This document shows positions 14,238 through 22,574 of a stretch of DNA of 50,460 nucleotides, piece after piece. The stretch is from Craurococcus roseus (GTDB lineage Bacteria > Pseudomonadota > Alphaproteobacteria > Acetobacterales > Acetobacteraceae): positions 1 through 50,460 of the forward strand of contig NZ_BAAAFZ010000061.1 of the NCBI RefSeq assembly GCF_039523795.1, read 5' to 3'. The translations under genes and the position numbers were made by a program. Under the pieces are notes generated by a model. It saw only the letters and a list, made by a program, of their open reading frames with translations, did not search any database and had not been told where the DNA came from. Position 1 is the first letter of the stretch, and every line of letters starts with the position of its first letter.

Positions 14238-15116
14238 ATGTCCGCTGCCACAGAGCATCCCGAAGCCGCGTTCGACCTCGGCACCGCGCCGATGCGGATC
14301 GGCCGCGTCCGGTTGCGGGTGCGTGACTGCGCCGGCGTCGCTGGCTTCTACCGGGACGTCCTCGGTCTCGTTCCGCTGGAGGAGGCTGCCGGGCGGGTCG
14401 TCCTCGGCGCGGCAGGGACAGCCCTGCTCGAGCTGGTCGGGGATCCCAGCCTCGCGCCGCTCGACCGTCGCCAGGCCGGCCTGTTCCACACGGCCTTCCT
14501 CCTGCCGGACCGGGCGAGCCTCGCGCGCTGGCTGCGTTTCGCCGCGGAGCGGCGCATCCGCTTGCACGGCGCCTCAGACCATGGAGTGAGCGAGGCGATC
14601 TACCTCGCCGACCCGGAGGGCAACGGCATCGAGGTCTATGCCGACCGCCCGGTGTCGGCATGGCACTCGGAGGGAGGGCGGGTCGACATGCCGAGCGATC
14701 CGCTGGATCTGGAGGGGCTGCTCGCCGCCGCCGCCGACGGCCGGTGGACCGGCATGCCCGCCGGGGGCGTCGTAGGCCACGTGCACCTGCAGGTCGGCGA
14801 CACCGTCGCGGCCGAGCTCTTCTACCGCGACCTGCTCGGCTTCGACGTGACCTGCCGCTACCCCGGCGGCAGCTTCTTCGGCGCGGGCGGCTACCACCAC
14901 CAACTCGCCGCCAACGCCTGGAACAGCCGCGGCGCCGGGCCGCGCCCGGACCGGATGGCGGGCCTCGACGCGGTCGAACTCGTGGTCCCGGATGGCGCGG
15001 CGCGGATCGCGGTCGAGGGACGTGCCCGGGCAGCCGGCCTCGGGGTCGAGGGCGAGGGCGCCGCCAGGGTGCTGCGCGACCCCTGGGGCACCGCCATCAC
15101 CCTGGTGGCGGGCTGA
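14238..15116 (+). CDS. VOC-family ring-cleavage dioxygenase (CatE-like)
   Basis: 292 residues made of two vicinal-oxygen-chelate modules, about 18-140 and 172-290. Metal-binding candidates are His at LFHTAF (about 81), His at GHVHLQVGD and Glu at the end of the second module; the first module ends with ADPEGNGIEVYADRP. This layout matches catechol 2,3-dioxygenase CatE of Bacillus and its proteobacterial relatives, which open catechol or hydroquinone rings using Fe(II). GGAGGA lies 7 nt before the ATG. It sits between DoxX and a glutathionyl-hydroquinone reductase. Substrate is inferred, not shown. Confidence 0.85.
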   Translation: MSAATEHPEAAFDLGTAPMRIGRVRLRVRDCAGVAGFYRDVLGLVPLEEAAGRVVLGAAGTALLELVGDPSLAPLDRRQAGLFHTAFLLPDRASLARWLRFAAERRIRLHGASDHGVSEAIYLADPEGNGIEVYADRPVSAWHSEGGRVDMPSDPLDLEGLLAAAADGRWTGMPAGGVVGHVHLQVGDTVAAELFYRDLLGFDVTCRYPGGSFFGAGGYHHQLAANAWNSRGAGPRPDRMAGLDAVELVVPDGAARIAVEGRARAAGLGVEGEGAARVLRDPWGTAITLVAG

Positions 15117-15127
15117 GGGCGCGCGCC

Positions 15128-16105
15128 ATGCTGGTGGATGGGAAATGGGTCGCGGACTGGCACCCCGTCCAGGCGACGGACGAGAGGGGCGGCTTCGTGC
15201 GCCAGACCTCGAGCTTCCGGAATTGGGTGACGCCGGACGGGGGCGCGGGACCGACCGGCGAAGGCGGCTTCGCCGCAGAAGCCGGGCGCTACCACCTCTA
15301 CGTCGCCCTCATCTGCCCCTGGGCCTCGCGCACGCTGATCGCGCGCAGGCTCAAGGGGCTGGAGCGAGCGGTGTCCGTCTCGGTGGTGGAGCCCGCCCTG
15401 ACGGAGCAGGGCTGGCGCTTCGGCGACTACCCGGGCTCCGGCCGCGACGCCGTGAACGGCGCGACCTACCTACACGAACTCTACACGCGCGCCGATACCC
15501 GCTTCACCGGCCGCGCGACGGTGCCGGTGCTCTGGGACCGGGTACGCGGCACGATCGTGAACAACGAGTCCGCCGAGATCGTCCGCATGTTCAACACCGG
15601 CTTCGGCGCGCTGGCGGACGAGGCTTTGGACCTCTACCCGACGGAGCTGGCGGCGGAAATCGATGCGCTGAACGGGCGGATCTATCCGCGGCTCAACAAC
15701 GGGGTCTACCGCGCCGGCTTCGCGACCACGCAGGGGGCCTACGAAGAAGCCGTCGCCGAGGTCTTCGGCATGCTGGACGAGCTGGAAGGCCAACTCGCCG
15801 ACGGCCGGCGCTTCCTGCTCGACGAGCGCTTCACCGAGGCCGACATCCGGCTGTTCGTGACGCTGGTCCGGTTCGATGCGGCCTACCACGGGCTGTTCAA
15901 GTGCAACCTGCGCCGGATCGCCGACTACCCCTGTCTCAGCGCGTACCTCGCGCGCGTCCTCGCCATCCCCGGCGTGCGCGGGACTGTCAGCATCGACCAC
16001 ATCAAGCGCGGCTACTACTCGATCGGGGCACTCAACCCGACGGGCATAGTCCCGGTAGGACCCGACCTGCCGGGCCTGGCGCTCGTGGATCACCACCTGC
16101 ACTGA
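15128..16105 (+). CDS. Glutathionyl-hydroquinone reductase (Xi-class GST, YqjG-like)
   Basis: 325 residues, the size of the YqjG/PcpF family. The catalytic cysteine is Cys63 in LICPWASRTLIARRLKGLE, the CPWA signature. SVVEPALTEQGWRF follows, and the C-terminal all-helical GST domain holds RFLLDERFTEADIRLFVTL and YLARVLAIPGV. These enzymes use glutathione to reduce glutathionyl-hydroquinones back to free hydroquinones. The gene begins 11 nt after the dioxygenase and is surely in the same transcript. Its presence supports a role for the cluster in quinone detoxification. Confidence 0.93.
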   Translation: MLVDGKWVADWHPVQATDERGGFVRQTSSFRNWVTPDGGAGPTGEGGFAAEAGRYHLYVALICPWASRTLIARRLKGLERAVSVSVVEPALTEQGWRFGDYPGSGRDAVNGATYLHELYTRADTRFTGRATVPVLWDRVRGTIVNNESAEIVRMFNTGFGALADEALDLYPTELAAEIDALNGRIYPRLNNGVYRAGFATTQGAYEEAVAEVFGMLDELEGQLADGRRFLLDERFTEADIRLFVTLVRFDAAYHGLFKCNLRRIADYPCLSAYLARVLAIPGVRGTVSIDHIKRGYYSIGALNPTGIVPVGPDLPGLALVDHHLH

Positions 16106-16158
16106 GACCACCAGGGCGCCTGTTGGAGGCGCGAGCCGCACATCAGAGGAGACATCCC

Positions 16159-16710
16159 ATGCCCCAGTACCGGATCGCCGTCGTCGTCGGAAGCCTGCGG
16201 AGGGAGTCGCTGAACGCGAAGCTCGCCGCCGCGATGACGCGCCTCGCTCCGCCGGAATTCGGCTTCGGGCGAGTGGAGATCGGCGACCTGCCGCTCTACA
16301 ACCAGGACGACGACGCCAACCCGGCGCCCTCGGTCGTCCGCATGAAGGGCGAGATCGCCGCGGCGCAGGGCGTGCTCTTCGTCACGCCGGAGTACAACCG
16401 TTCGGTCCCCGGCGTGCTCAAGAACGCGCTCGACCATGCTTCGCGGCCCTATGGCCGGAGCGTCTGGGCCGGCAAGCCCGCCGGCGTGATGGGGATCTCG
16501 CCCGGGGCCGTGGGCACGGCGACGGCGCAGCAGCACCTGCGCAACATCCTCGCCTACCTCGACATGCCGACGCTCGGCCAGCCGGAGGTCTTCCTGCAGT
16601 TCAAGGAAGGACTGTTCGACGCCGACGGCAGCATCGGCGAGGCCAGCCGCGGCTTCCTCCAGGGCTGGATGGACCGCTACGTCGCGTTCGTGAAGCGCCA
16701 GTCGGCATGA
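16159..16710 (+). CDS. NAD(P)H-dependent FMN reductase / quinone reductase
   Basis: 183-residue flavodoxin-like flavoenzyme. The FMN phosphate-binding loop is GSLRRESLNAKLA at about 11-23, and the second flavin-contact motif is TPEYNRSVPGVLKNALDHAS near 76-95. These match the chromate/quinone reductase (ChrR/YieF, SsuE-related) family, which makes two-electron reductions of quinones and azo dyes. It comes 53 nt after the hydroquinone reductase, with AGAGGAG before the ATG. A short perfect hairpin follows the stop. Confidence 0.92.
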   Translation: MPQYRIAVVVGSLRRESLNAKLAAAMTRLAPPEFGFGRVEIGDLPLYNQDDDANPAPSVVRMKGEIAAAQGVLFVTPEYNRSVPGVLKNALDHASRPYGRSVWAGKPAGVMGISPGAVGTATAQQHLRNILAYLDMPTLGQPEVFLQFKEGLFDADGSIGEASRGFLQGWMDRYVAFVKRQSA

Positions 16711-16717
16711 CGCGGAG

Positions 16718-16736
16718 CCGGCGCAACCAGCGCCGG
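16718..16736 (+). terminator. Short hairpin after the FMN reductase gene
   Basis: Perfect 7-bp stem CCGGCGC / GCGCCGG with loop AACCA, 7 nt after the stop. No T run follows, so only a partial terminator or mRNA-stabilising role is likely. Confidence 0.4.
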
Positions 16737-16811
16737 AACCCGGTGTGGTGGGGCGGGCAGGAGGCGCCGGAAAGGCGATCCGGTCGCTGAGCGGTCGAGG
16801 AGGAGGTGATC

Positions 16812-17567
16812 ATGCGCAAGGTTCTGGTCACCGCCGGGGCGTCCGGCATCGGCAGGGAGATCGCGGCGGCCTTCCTGGCGGCAGGAGATGCCGTCTACAC
16901 ATGTGACGTCAACGCCGATGCCCTGAAGGCGGCTTCGGCGGACCTCGCCGGCCTGAAGACCGGCGTCTGCGACATCGGCGACCGCGGGGAGATCGAGCGG
17001 ATGGTCGCCGATGCCGCCGCTCGGCTCGGAGGCATCGATGTGCTCGTCAACAACGCCGGCGTCGGGGGGCCGACGGCCCCGGTGCAGGATGTCGAGCCCG
17101 ACGAGTGGGAGGGCGTCCTGCGGATCGACCTGACCGGCACCTTCCTCGTCACGAAGTTCGCGGTCCCGCACCTGATCCGCTCTGGCAATGGCGTGATCAT
17201 CGTCATGTCGTCGGCAGCGGGCCGTTTCGGTTACCCGAACCGCAGCCCCTACGCGACGGCGAAGTGGGGGCTGATCGGGTTCACCAAGACGCTCTCGATG
17301 GAACTCGGCGAGCACGGCATCCGCGCCAACGCGATCCTTCCCGGCGCCGTGGACGGCGACCGGATCCGGCGCGTGTTCGAGGGGCGGGCGAAGGCGACCG
17401 GGAAAACCGTCGAGGAGGTGGCGGAAACCGCGATGGCGAACCAGTCCATCAAGCGCCTCGTCGATCCCCGGGACATCGCAGCGCTCGCGGTCTTCCTGGC
17501 GTCGGATGCCGCCAAGTCGATATCCGGGCAGGCCCTGCCGATCGATGCCGACATGCAGCGGAACTAA
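16812..17567 (+). CDS. Short-chain dehydrogenase/reductase
   Basis: 251 residues, classical SDR. Cofactor motif TAGASGIG at about 7-14 (where the usual TGG is TAG), NNAG near 80-83, and the catalytic Ser-Tyr-Lys in MSSAAGRF and SPYATAKWG. The acidic residue in CDVNADAL after the second strand favours NAD(H). The start is the ATG at 16812, 6 nt after an AGGAGG; a GTG at 16806 overlaps that site. Substrate is not deducible. It lies 101 nt after the flavin reductase and could belong to the same transcript, though the hairpin between them may separate it. Confidence 0.92.
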   Translation: MRKVLVTAGASGIGREIAAAFLAAGDAVYTCDVNADALKAASADLAGLKTGVCDIGDRGEIERMVADAAARLGGIDVLVNNAGVGGPTAPVQDVEPDEWEGVLRIDLTGTFLVTKFAVPHLIRSGNGVIIVMSSAAGRFGYPNRSPYATAKWGLIGFTKTLSMELGEHGIRANAILPGAVDGDRIRRVFEGRAKATGKTVEEVAETAMANQSIKRLVDPRDIAALAVFLASDAAKSISGQALPIDADMQRN

Positions 17568-18158
17568 CCCTGTGACGGAGCCGGATGTACCGCCTGCGCG
17601 CCGTCAGCTCGTCTTCCGACAAGCCGCGTTTGGGAGCGCACTCATGGCGGTCCTCCCGATGGGCCACCCTCGCGCGGGCTGGTCCGCACCGCGTGCGGCG
17701 AATGGCGTCGACGCGGCTCATGGTGCGGCGGTTTTCCGTAATGCCGGCGCACGGCTGGGAAGAGTTGTCGGCCAGCGCCGCCCGCGCCCGGAACGCATGG
17801 CAGCCATCGGCCTGACGCCTTGCCCGGGCATGGAGGCGGTGTTCACGACCGGGCGCTGGCGCCGACCCGATCCCTCCCGCGACGATCCCGGGCCTGGCGG
17901 TGAGCGTCCGTGTCGCGGACGCCGCCGCGGAGCGGGGTGGATCGCTCAGCCATTCGGTCGCCCCGCAATACCCGTCTCGCGTCGCGGGCCGATGTGTGCG
18001 TTTCGACGCGCGCTCTCCGGCACGGAACAAACCGCTCGGCGCCCGGCGTAAAGAGCGCGGAGCGGGTTGGACGCGTTGCGTGCCGGAGCGTAAACGTTGG
18101 CGCAGCCGTTCAGTAACGACACAGACGACAACCCTTGTACCACGCGCTGGGAGGCCCG
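17568..18158. other. 590-bp stretch without a recognised gene
   Basis: Open frames exist on both strands but none shows a known domain, a signal sequence or a convincing ribosome-binding site. The right end must contain the promoter of the efflux operon. It holds an imperfect dyad around 18090-18115 (AACG, TTGGCGCAG, CCGTT) that might be a repressor site. No efflux regulator gene adjoins it. Confidence 0.4.
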
Positions 18159-19352
18159 ATGGCGAACCGACGCACCATAAGCTTCCTCGGCCTCCTCTCC
18201 GCCGCGTTCCTCTCCTGGGTCCACGCGGGTCTGGTCCAGGCCCAAAGCCAGCCGTCCGGGCCGCCCGCCGTCGGCGTCGTCGAAGCGGCGCGCCGCCCGG
18301 TCACCCAGAGCGACGAGTTCATCGGTCGGGTGCAGGCCATGCACCGAGTCGACATCGTCGCGCGCGTCGCCGCCTTCCTGAACGAGCGGCTGTTCGACGA
18401 GGGCGCCGAAGTGAAGGCGGGCGAGCCGCTCTACCGGCTGGAGCGGGGCCCCTACGAAGCGGAGCTCGCGTCCAGGCGCGCGGCCGTCGCCCAGGCCGAG
18501 GCCGAACACCTGAACGCCAGGCTGGCGCTCGACCGCGCGAGGGAATTGCGCTCGACCGGGGCGGGCACGCAGGTCGCGCTGGACAACGCGACCGCGCAGG
18601 AGAGGTCGGCCGCCGCCCAGGTCATGGCGGCGCAGGCGCAGGTGCGGCAGGCGGAGATCAACCTGGGCTACACCGAGATCGCCGCCCCGATCGACGGCCG
18701 CATCGGCCGCACCGCCGTCACGGTCGGCAACACGGTGGGGCCGAACTCCGGCGTGTTGGCGACCATCGTCAGCCAGGACCCGATCTACGTCGCCTTCCCG
18801 GTCCCGATGCGCACCGCGCTGGAGCTGCGCACCCGCTACGCCGACAAGGGCGGGTTCGAAGCGGTGGCGATCAGGCTCCGCCTCCCGGACGGCCGCGCCT
18901 ACGCCCACGCCGGTCGGCTGGGCTTCGTGGACATCGACGTCGGCCTGGACACCGACACGATCATGCTCCGCGGCACGGTCCCGAACCCCGTCCTGCGCCC
19001 CGAGGAGGGCGGCAACGGCCGCCTCCGCGAGCTGGTCAACAACGAATTCGTCAATGTGGCACTGGAAGCCGTCGAGCCGGTGTTGGCCTTGACCATCCCG
19101 CGCGAGGCGGTGCTCACCGACCAGCGGGGCGACTTCGTCTACGTGGTCGGCGCGGACAACCGGGCGCAGCGGCGCGGCGTGCGGCTGGGCGACTCCGTGT
19201 CCGGCATGGCCGTGGTCGGCGACGGCTTGCGCGAAGGCGAACGCGTGGTGCTGGAGGGCGTGCAGCGCGTCCAGCCGAACATGGAGGTCTCGCCCGGCCC
19301 CGTGAGCGCCGGCGCCCAGGCCGCGATCGCCCCCGCGGCGAGCGGGAGGTGA
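18159..19352 (+). CDS. RND efflux periplasmic adaptor (membrane fusion protein)
   Basis: 397 residues, HlyD/AcrA family. An N-terminal signal ends near FLSWVHAGLVQAQS. Then come the first beta-barrel/lipoyl half (FIGRVQAMHRVDIVARV), the alpha-helical hairpin (about 100-165, alanine- and glutamate-rich) and the second lipoyl half (LGYTEIAAPIDGRIGRTAVT). A beta-barrel and membrane-proximal domain follow (LTIPREAVLTDQRGDFVYVV). It links the inner-membrane pump encoded next to an outer-membrane channel. ATG 18159 is preceded by GGGAGG; an earlier TTG at 18135 is less likely. No lipobox is present, so it is anchored otherwise or soluble. Confidence 0.93.
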   Translation: MANRRTISFLGLLSAAFLSWVHAGLVQAQSQPSGPPAVGVVEAARRPVTQSDEFIGRVQAMHRVDIVARVAAFLNERLFDEGAEVKAGEPLYRLERGPYEAELASRRAAVAQAEAEHLNARLALDRARELRSTGAGTQVALDNATAQERSAAAQVMAAQAQVRQAEINLGYTEIAAPIDGRIGRTAVTVGNTVGPNSGVLATIVSQDPIYVAFPVPMRTALELRTRYADKGGFEAVAIRLRLPDGRAYAHAGRLGFVDIDVGLDTDTIMLRGTVPNPVLRPEEGGNGRLRELVNNEFVNVALEAVEPVLALTIPREAVLTDQRGDFVYVVGADNRAQRRGVRLGDSVSGMAVVGDGLREGERVVLEGVQRVQPNMEVSPGPVSAGAQAAIAPAASGR

Positions 19353-19359
19353 GGCGGCC

Positions 19360-22300
19360 GTGATCTCCTCCACCTTCATCGACCGCCCGCGGCTGGCGGC
19401 GGTCATCGCCGTCGTGATGACCATCGCCGGGCTCCTGGCCATGACCCGCATCCCGGTGTCCCAGCTCCCGGACATCGTGCCACCGGAGGTGGAGGTCACC
19501 GCCGTGTATCCCGGCGCCTCCGCCCAGGTCCTGGAGGCCACGGTCGCCCAGCCGCTGGAGGCCAAGGTGATCGGGGTGGACAAGATGCTCTACATGCGGA
19601 GCACGAGCGGGAGCGACGGCGCCTACACCCTGACCGTCAGCTTCGAGCTGGGCACCGACCCCGACATCAACACCACCAACGTCAACACCCGCGTCCAGAC
19701 GGCGCTGGCGCAGCTGCCGGAGGAGGTGCAGCGCCAAGGCCTCACCGTCTTGAAGCGGTCCTCCGCCATGCTGCAGATGGTGATGATGTACAGCGAGACG
19801 GGCGAGCACGACCCGCTGTTCCTCACCAACCTGGCCACCATCAACGTGCTCGACGAGCTGCTGCGGACGCAGGGCGTCGGGCGGGCGATCCTGTTCGGCC
19901 AGCTCAACTACTCCATGCGGATCTGGTTCGACATCGAGCGCTTGGTCGCCCTGAAGCTGGCGCCCTCCGACATCGTGCGGGTGATCCAGGAGCAGAACGT
20001 CCAGGCCCCGGTCGGCCGCGTCGGCGCGAGGCCGATCCCGGACGACCAGCTGCTCCAGATGAACGTGACGACCCAAGGCCGCCTCTCGACCGCGGAGCAG
20101 TTCGGCGAGATCGTGGTCCGGGCCAACCCGGACGGCTCCGTGCTGCGCGTGCGCGACGTGGCCCGCGTCGAGATCGGGGCGCAGAACGCGGACACCTTCA
20201 CCCGGCTGAACGGGCGGCCTTCGGTGGGCATCGGCATCTTCCAAGCCCCGGGCGGCAACGCGGTGAGCACCGCCGCGAACGTCCGAGCGACCTTGGACAA
20301 GGTCAGCGCCCGCTTCCCGGAAGGCGTCAAGGTCCGGGCGGTCCACGACACGACCGTCTTCGTGATGGACACGATCAAGCAGGTCATCACGGCGACGCTC
20401 GAGGCCTTCGCCATCGTGGCGGTGGTGGTGTTCCTGTTCCTCGGCTCCTGGCGCGCCACGCTGATCCCGCTCGTCGCGGTGCCGGTGAGCCTGATCGCCA
20501 CCTTCGCCGTGCTGCTGATGCTGGGCTATTCCGCCAACACCGTGTCGCTGCTGGCGATGGTGCTGGCGGTGGGCATCGTGGTGGACGACGCCATCGTGGT
20601 GGTGGAGAACGTCGAGCGGGTGATGGAGGAGGAGCCGGAGCTCTCGGCGGCCGAGGCCACCCGCAAGGCCATGGCGCAGATCACGGCGCCCATTGTCGCC
20701 ATCACCCTGGTGCTGCTCTCCGTCTTCGTGCCGATAGCCTTCATACAGGGCATCTCGGGCGAGCTGTTCCGCCAGTTCGCGGTGACGATCAGCGTCTCCA
20801 TGGTGATCTCCGCCATCAACGCCCTGACCCTGTCGCCGGCGCTCTGCGGCGTCCTGATGCGCCCCGGCGCGACCAAGGGCGGCGTCATGGCCTGGGTCTC
20901 CCGCCGCATCGACGCCGTGCGGGACGGCTACGCCGCCGCGGTGGCCAAGGCGCTGCGCCTGTCCGTGCTTTCGCTGGCGCTGGTCGGCGCCATAGGGGCG
21001 GGCACCTGGTTCCTCGCGGGGCGGACGCCGACGGGTTTCCTGCCCGAGGAGGACCAGGGCTCGTTCTTCGTCATGGTGCAGCTCCCGGCGGGCGCCTCCG
21101 TGCCCCGGACCGGCCGGGTGGTCGGCGAGGTCGAGGAACTGCTCAAGGCCATGCCGCAGGTGCAGGACGTGATCTCGATCGTGGGCTTCTCGTTCCTGGA
21201 GAACTTCGCGGCCAGCAACACCGCCTTCATCATCGCGCGTCTCAAACCGTTCGAGGAGCGCACGGCGGCCGCCGATTCGGCGCAGGCCGTTATCGCCCGG
21301 GTGTTCGACGAAGGTCAGCAGATCCGCGCCGCCACCGTCCAGCCCTTCAACCTGCCGCCGATCATCGGCCTGTCCAGCACCGGCGGCTTCGAGTACATGA
21401 TGGAGAGTCTGCGGGGCGCCGACCCGGTCGCCCTCGGCAGCGCGATGCGCGGGATGGTGAGCGCCGCCAACGCCGACCCGCGGCTTTCCCGCGTGTTCTC
21501 GACCTACACGGCCGGCAACCCTTCGCTGTACCTCGAGATAGACCGCGTCAAGGCGCAGGCGCTCGGCCTCAGCATGAGCGACGTGTTCACCACCCTGCAG
21601 GCGACGCTCGGCGGCTTCTTCGTAAACCAGTTCAACCTGTACGGCCGCGTCTGGCAGGTGAACATCCAAGGAGAGGCGGCGGACCGGCGCGACCCCTCGG
21701 CGTTGTGGAAGATCCAGTTCACGAACAGCAAAGGGGGGATGGTGCCGCTGCGCTCCATCGCGACGCTCCGCACCGTCACCGGCCCGGCGGTGGTCACCCG
21801 CTACAACAACTACCGCGCCGTCCCCATCAACGGCAGCCCGGCGCCTGGCGTCTCGTCGGGGCAGGCGCAGGCGGCGATGGCCGAGGTGTCGGAACGGACG
21901 CTGCCCGGAGGGTATGCCTTCGAGTGGACCGGCACCGCCTACCAAGAGCAGCGGGCGAGCGGCCAGACCGGGGTGATCCTCGCGCTCGCGGTGCTGTTCG
22001 CCTTCCTGTTCCTGGTGGCGCTCTACGAGAGCTGGGTGATCCCGATCCCCGTGCTGCTCTCCGTCACGGCGGGCGTGCTCGGCGCCTTCGTCGGCATGCT
22101 CGCGGGCGGTCGCACGCTGGACCTCTACGGCCAGATCGGGTTGGTGGTGCTGATCGCGCTGGCGGCCAAGAACGGCATCCTCATCGTGGAGTTCGCCAAG
22201 GAGCGGCGCGAAGCCGGTCGCCCTATCCTGGAGGCGGCGGCGCTCGGCGCGAAGCTGCGGTTCCGCGCGGTGATGATGACGTCGCTCGCCTTCGTGCTCG

Positions 22301-22524
22301 GCCTGGTGCCGCTGGTCTTCGCGGAAGGGGCCTCGGAACTGGCGCGGCGCAACGTCAGCATGCCGGTGTTCGCCGGCATGATCGCGGCCAGCACCGTCGG
22401 CCTGTTCCTCATCCCGATGCTCTATGTGACCTTCCAGCGGATGCGCGAATGGGGGCACCGGCGCCTCGGGATCGGCCGAGCCGTGCCCCAAGCACGGGCC
22501 GCCGCCCACCAGCCGGCCGAGTGA
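19360..22524 (+). CDS. RND multidrug efflux pump (HAE1 type)
   Basis: 1054 residues, starting at GTG with MISSTFIDRPRLAAVIAVV. Twelve membrane helices and two large periplasmic loops are typical of AcrB/MexB. The proton relay is visible as the Asp pair in GIVVDDAIVVVENVERV (TM4) and the Lys in ALAAKNGILIVEFAKERRE (TM10). GFLPEEDQGSFFV opens the second half. It exports hydrophobic compounds using proton influx. It is 7 nt from the adaptor gene. No outer-membrane factor gene follows, so a TolC-like channel must come from elsewhere. Confidence 0.96.
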   Translation: MISSTFIDRPRLAAVIAVVMTIAGLLAMTRIPVSQLPDIVPPEVEVTAVYPGASAQVLEATVAQPLEAKVIGVDKMLYMRSTSGSDGAYTLTVSFELGTDPDINTTNVNTRVQTALAQLPEEVQRQGLTVLKRSSAMLQMVMMYSETGEHDPLFLTNLATINVLDELLRTQGVGRAILFGQLNYSMRIWFDIERLVALKLAPSDIVRVIQEQNVQAPVGRVGARPIPDDQLLQMNVTTQGRLSTAEQFGEIVVRANPDGSVLRVRDVARVEIGAQNADTFTRLNGRPSVGIGIFQAPGGNAVSTAANVRATLDKVSARFPEGVKVRAVHDTTVFVMDTIKQVITATLEAFAIVAVVVFLFLGSWRATLIPLVAVPVSLIATFAVLLMLGYSANTVSLLAMVLAVGIVVDDAIVVVENVERVMEEEPELSAAEATRKAMAQITAPIVAITLVLLSVFVPIAFIQGISGELFRQFAVTISVSMVISAINALTLSPALCGVLMRPGATKGGVMAWVSRRIDAVRDGYAAAVAKALRLSVLSLALVGAIGAGTWFLAGRTPTGFLPEEDQGSFFVMVQLPAGASVPRTGRVVGEVEELLKAMPQVQDVISIVGFSFLENFAASNTAFIIARLKPFEERTAAADSAQAVIARVFDEGQQIRAATVQPFNLPPIIGLSSTGGFEYMMESLRGADPVALGSAMRGMVSAANADPRLSRVFSTYTAGNPSLYLEIDRVKAQALGLSMSDVFTTLQATLGGFFVNQFNLYGRVWQVNIQGEAADRRDPSALWKIQFTNSKGGMVPLRSIATLRTVTGPAVVTRYNNYRAVPINGSPAPGVSSGQAQAAMAEVSERTLPGGYAFEWTGTAYQEQRASGQTGVILALAVLFAFLFLVALYESWVIPIPVLLSVTAGVLGAFVGMLAGGRTLDLYGQIGLVVLIALAAKNGILIVEFAKERREAGRPILEAAALGAKLRFRAVMMTSLAFVLGLVPLVFAEGASELARRNVSMPVFAGMIAASTVGLFLIPMLYVTFQRMREWGHRRLGIGRAVPQARAAAHQPAE

Positions 22525-22574
22525 CCCGGCGCCCCGCCTCCCGGCGACGCACGACACGAAGAGGGGAGACCGAC

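Noticed and set aside
17506..18051. A 181-codon frame after the SDR
   Set aside because: It starts inside the SDR gene in another frame, and no domain, signal peptide or SD supports it.
19114..22557. A 1147-codon minus-strand frame opposite the RND pump
   Set aside because: Low-complexity His/Arg/Gly shadow with no recognisable fold.
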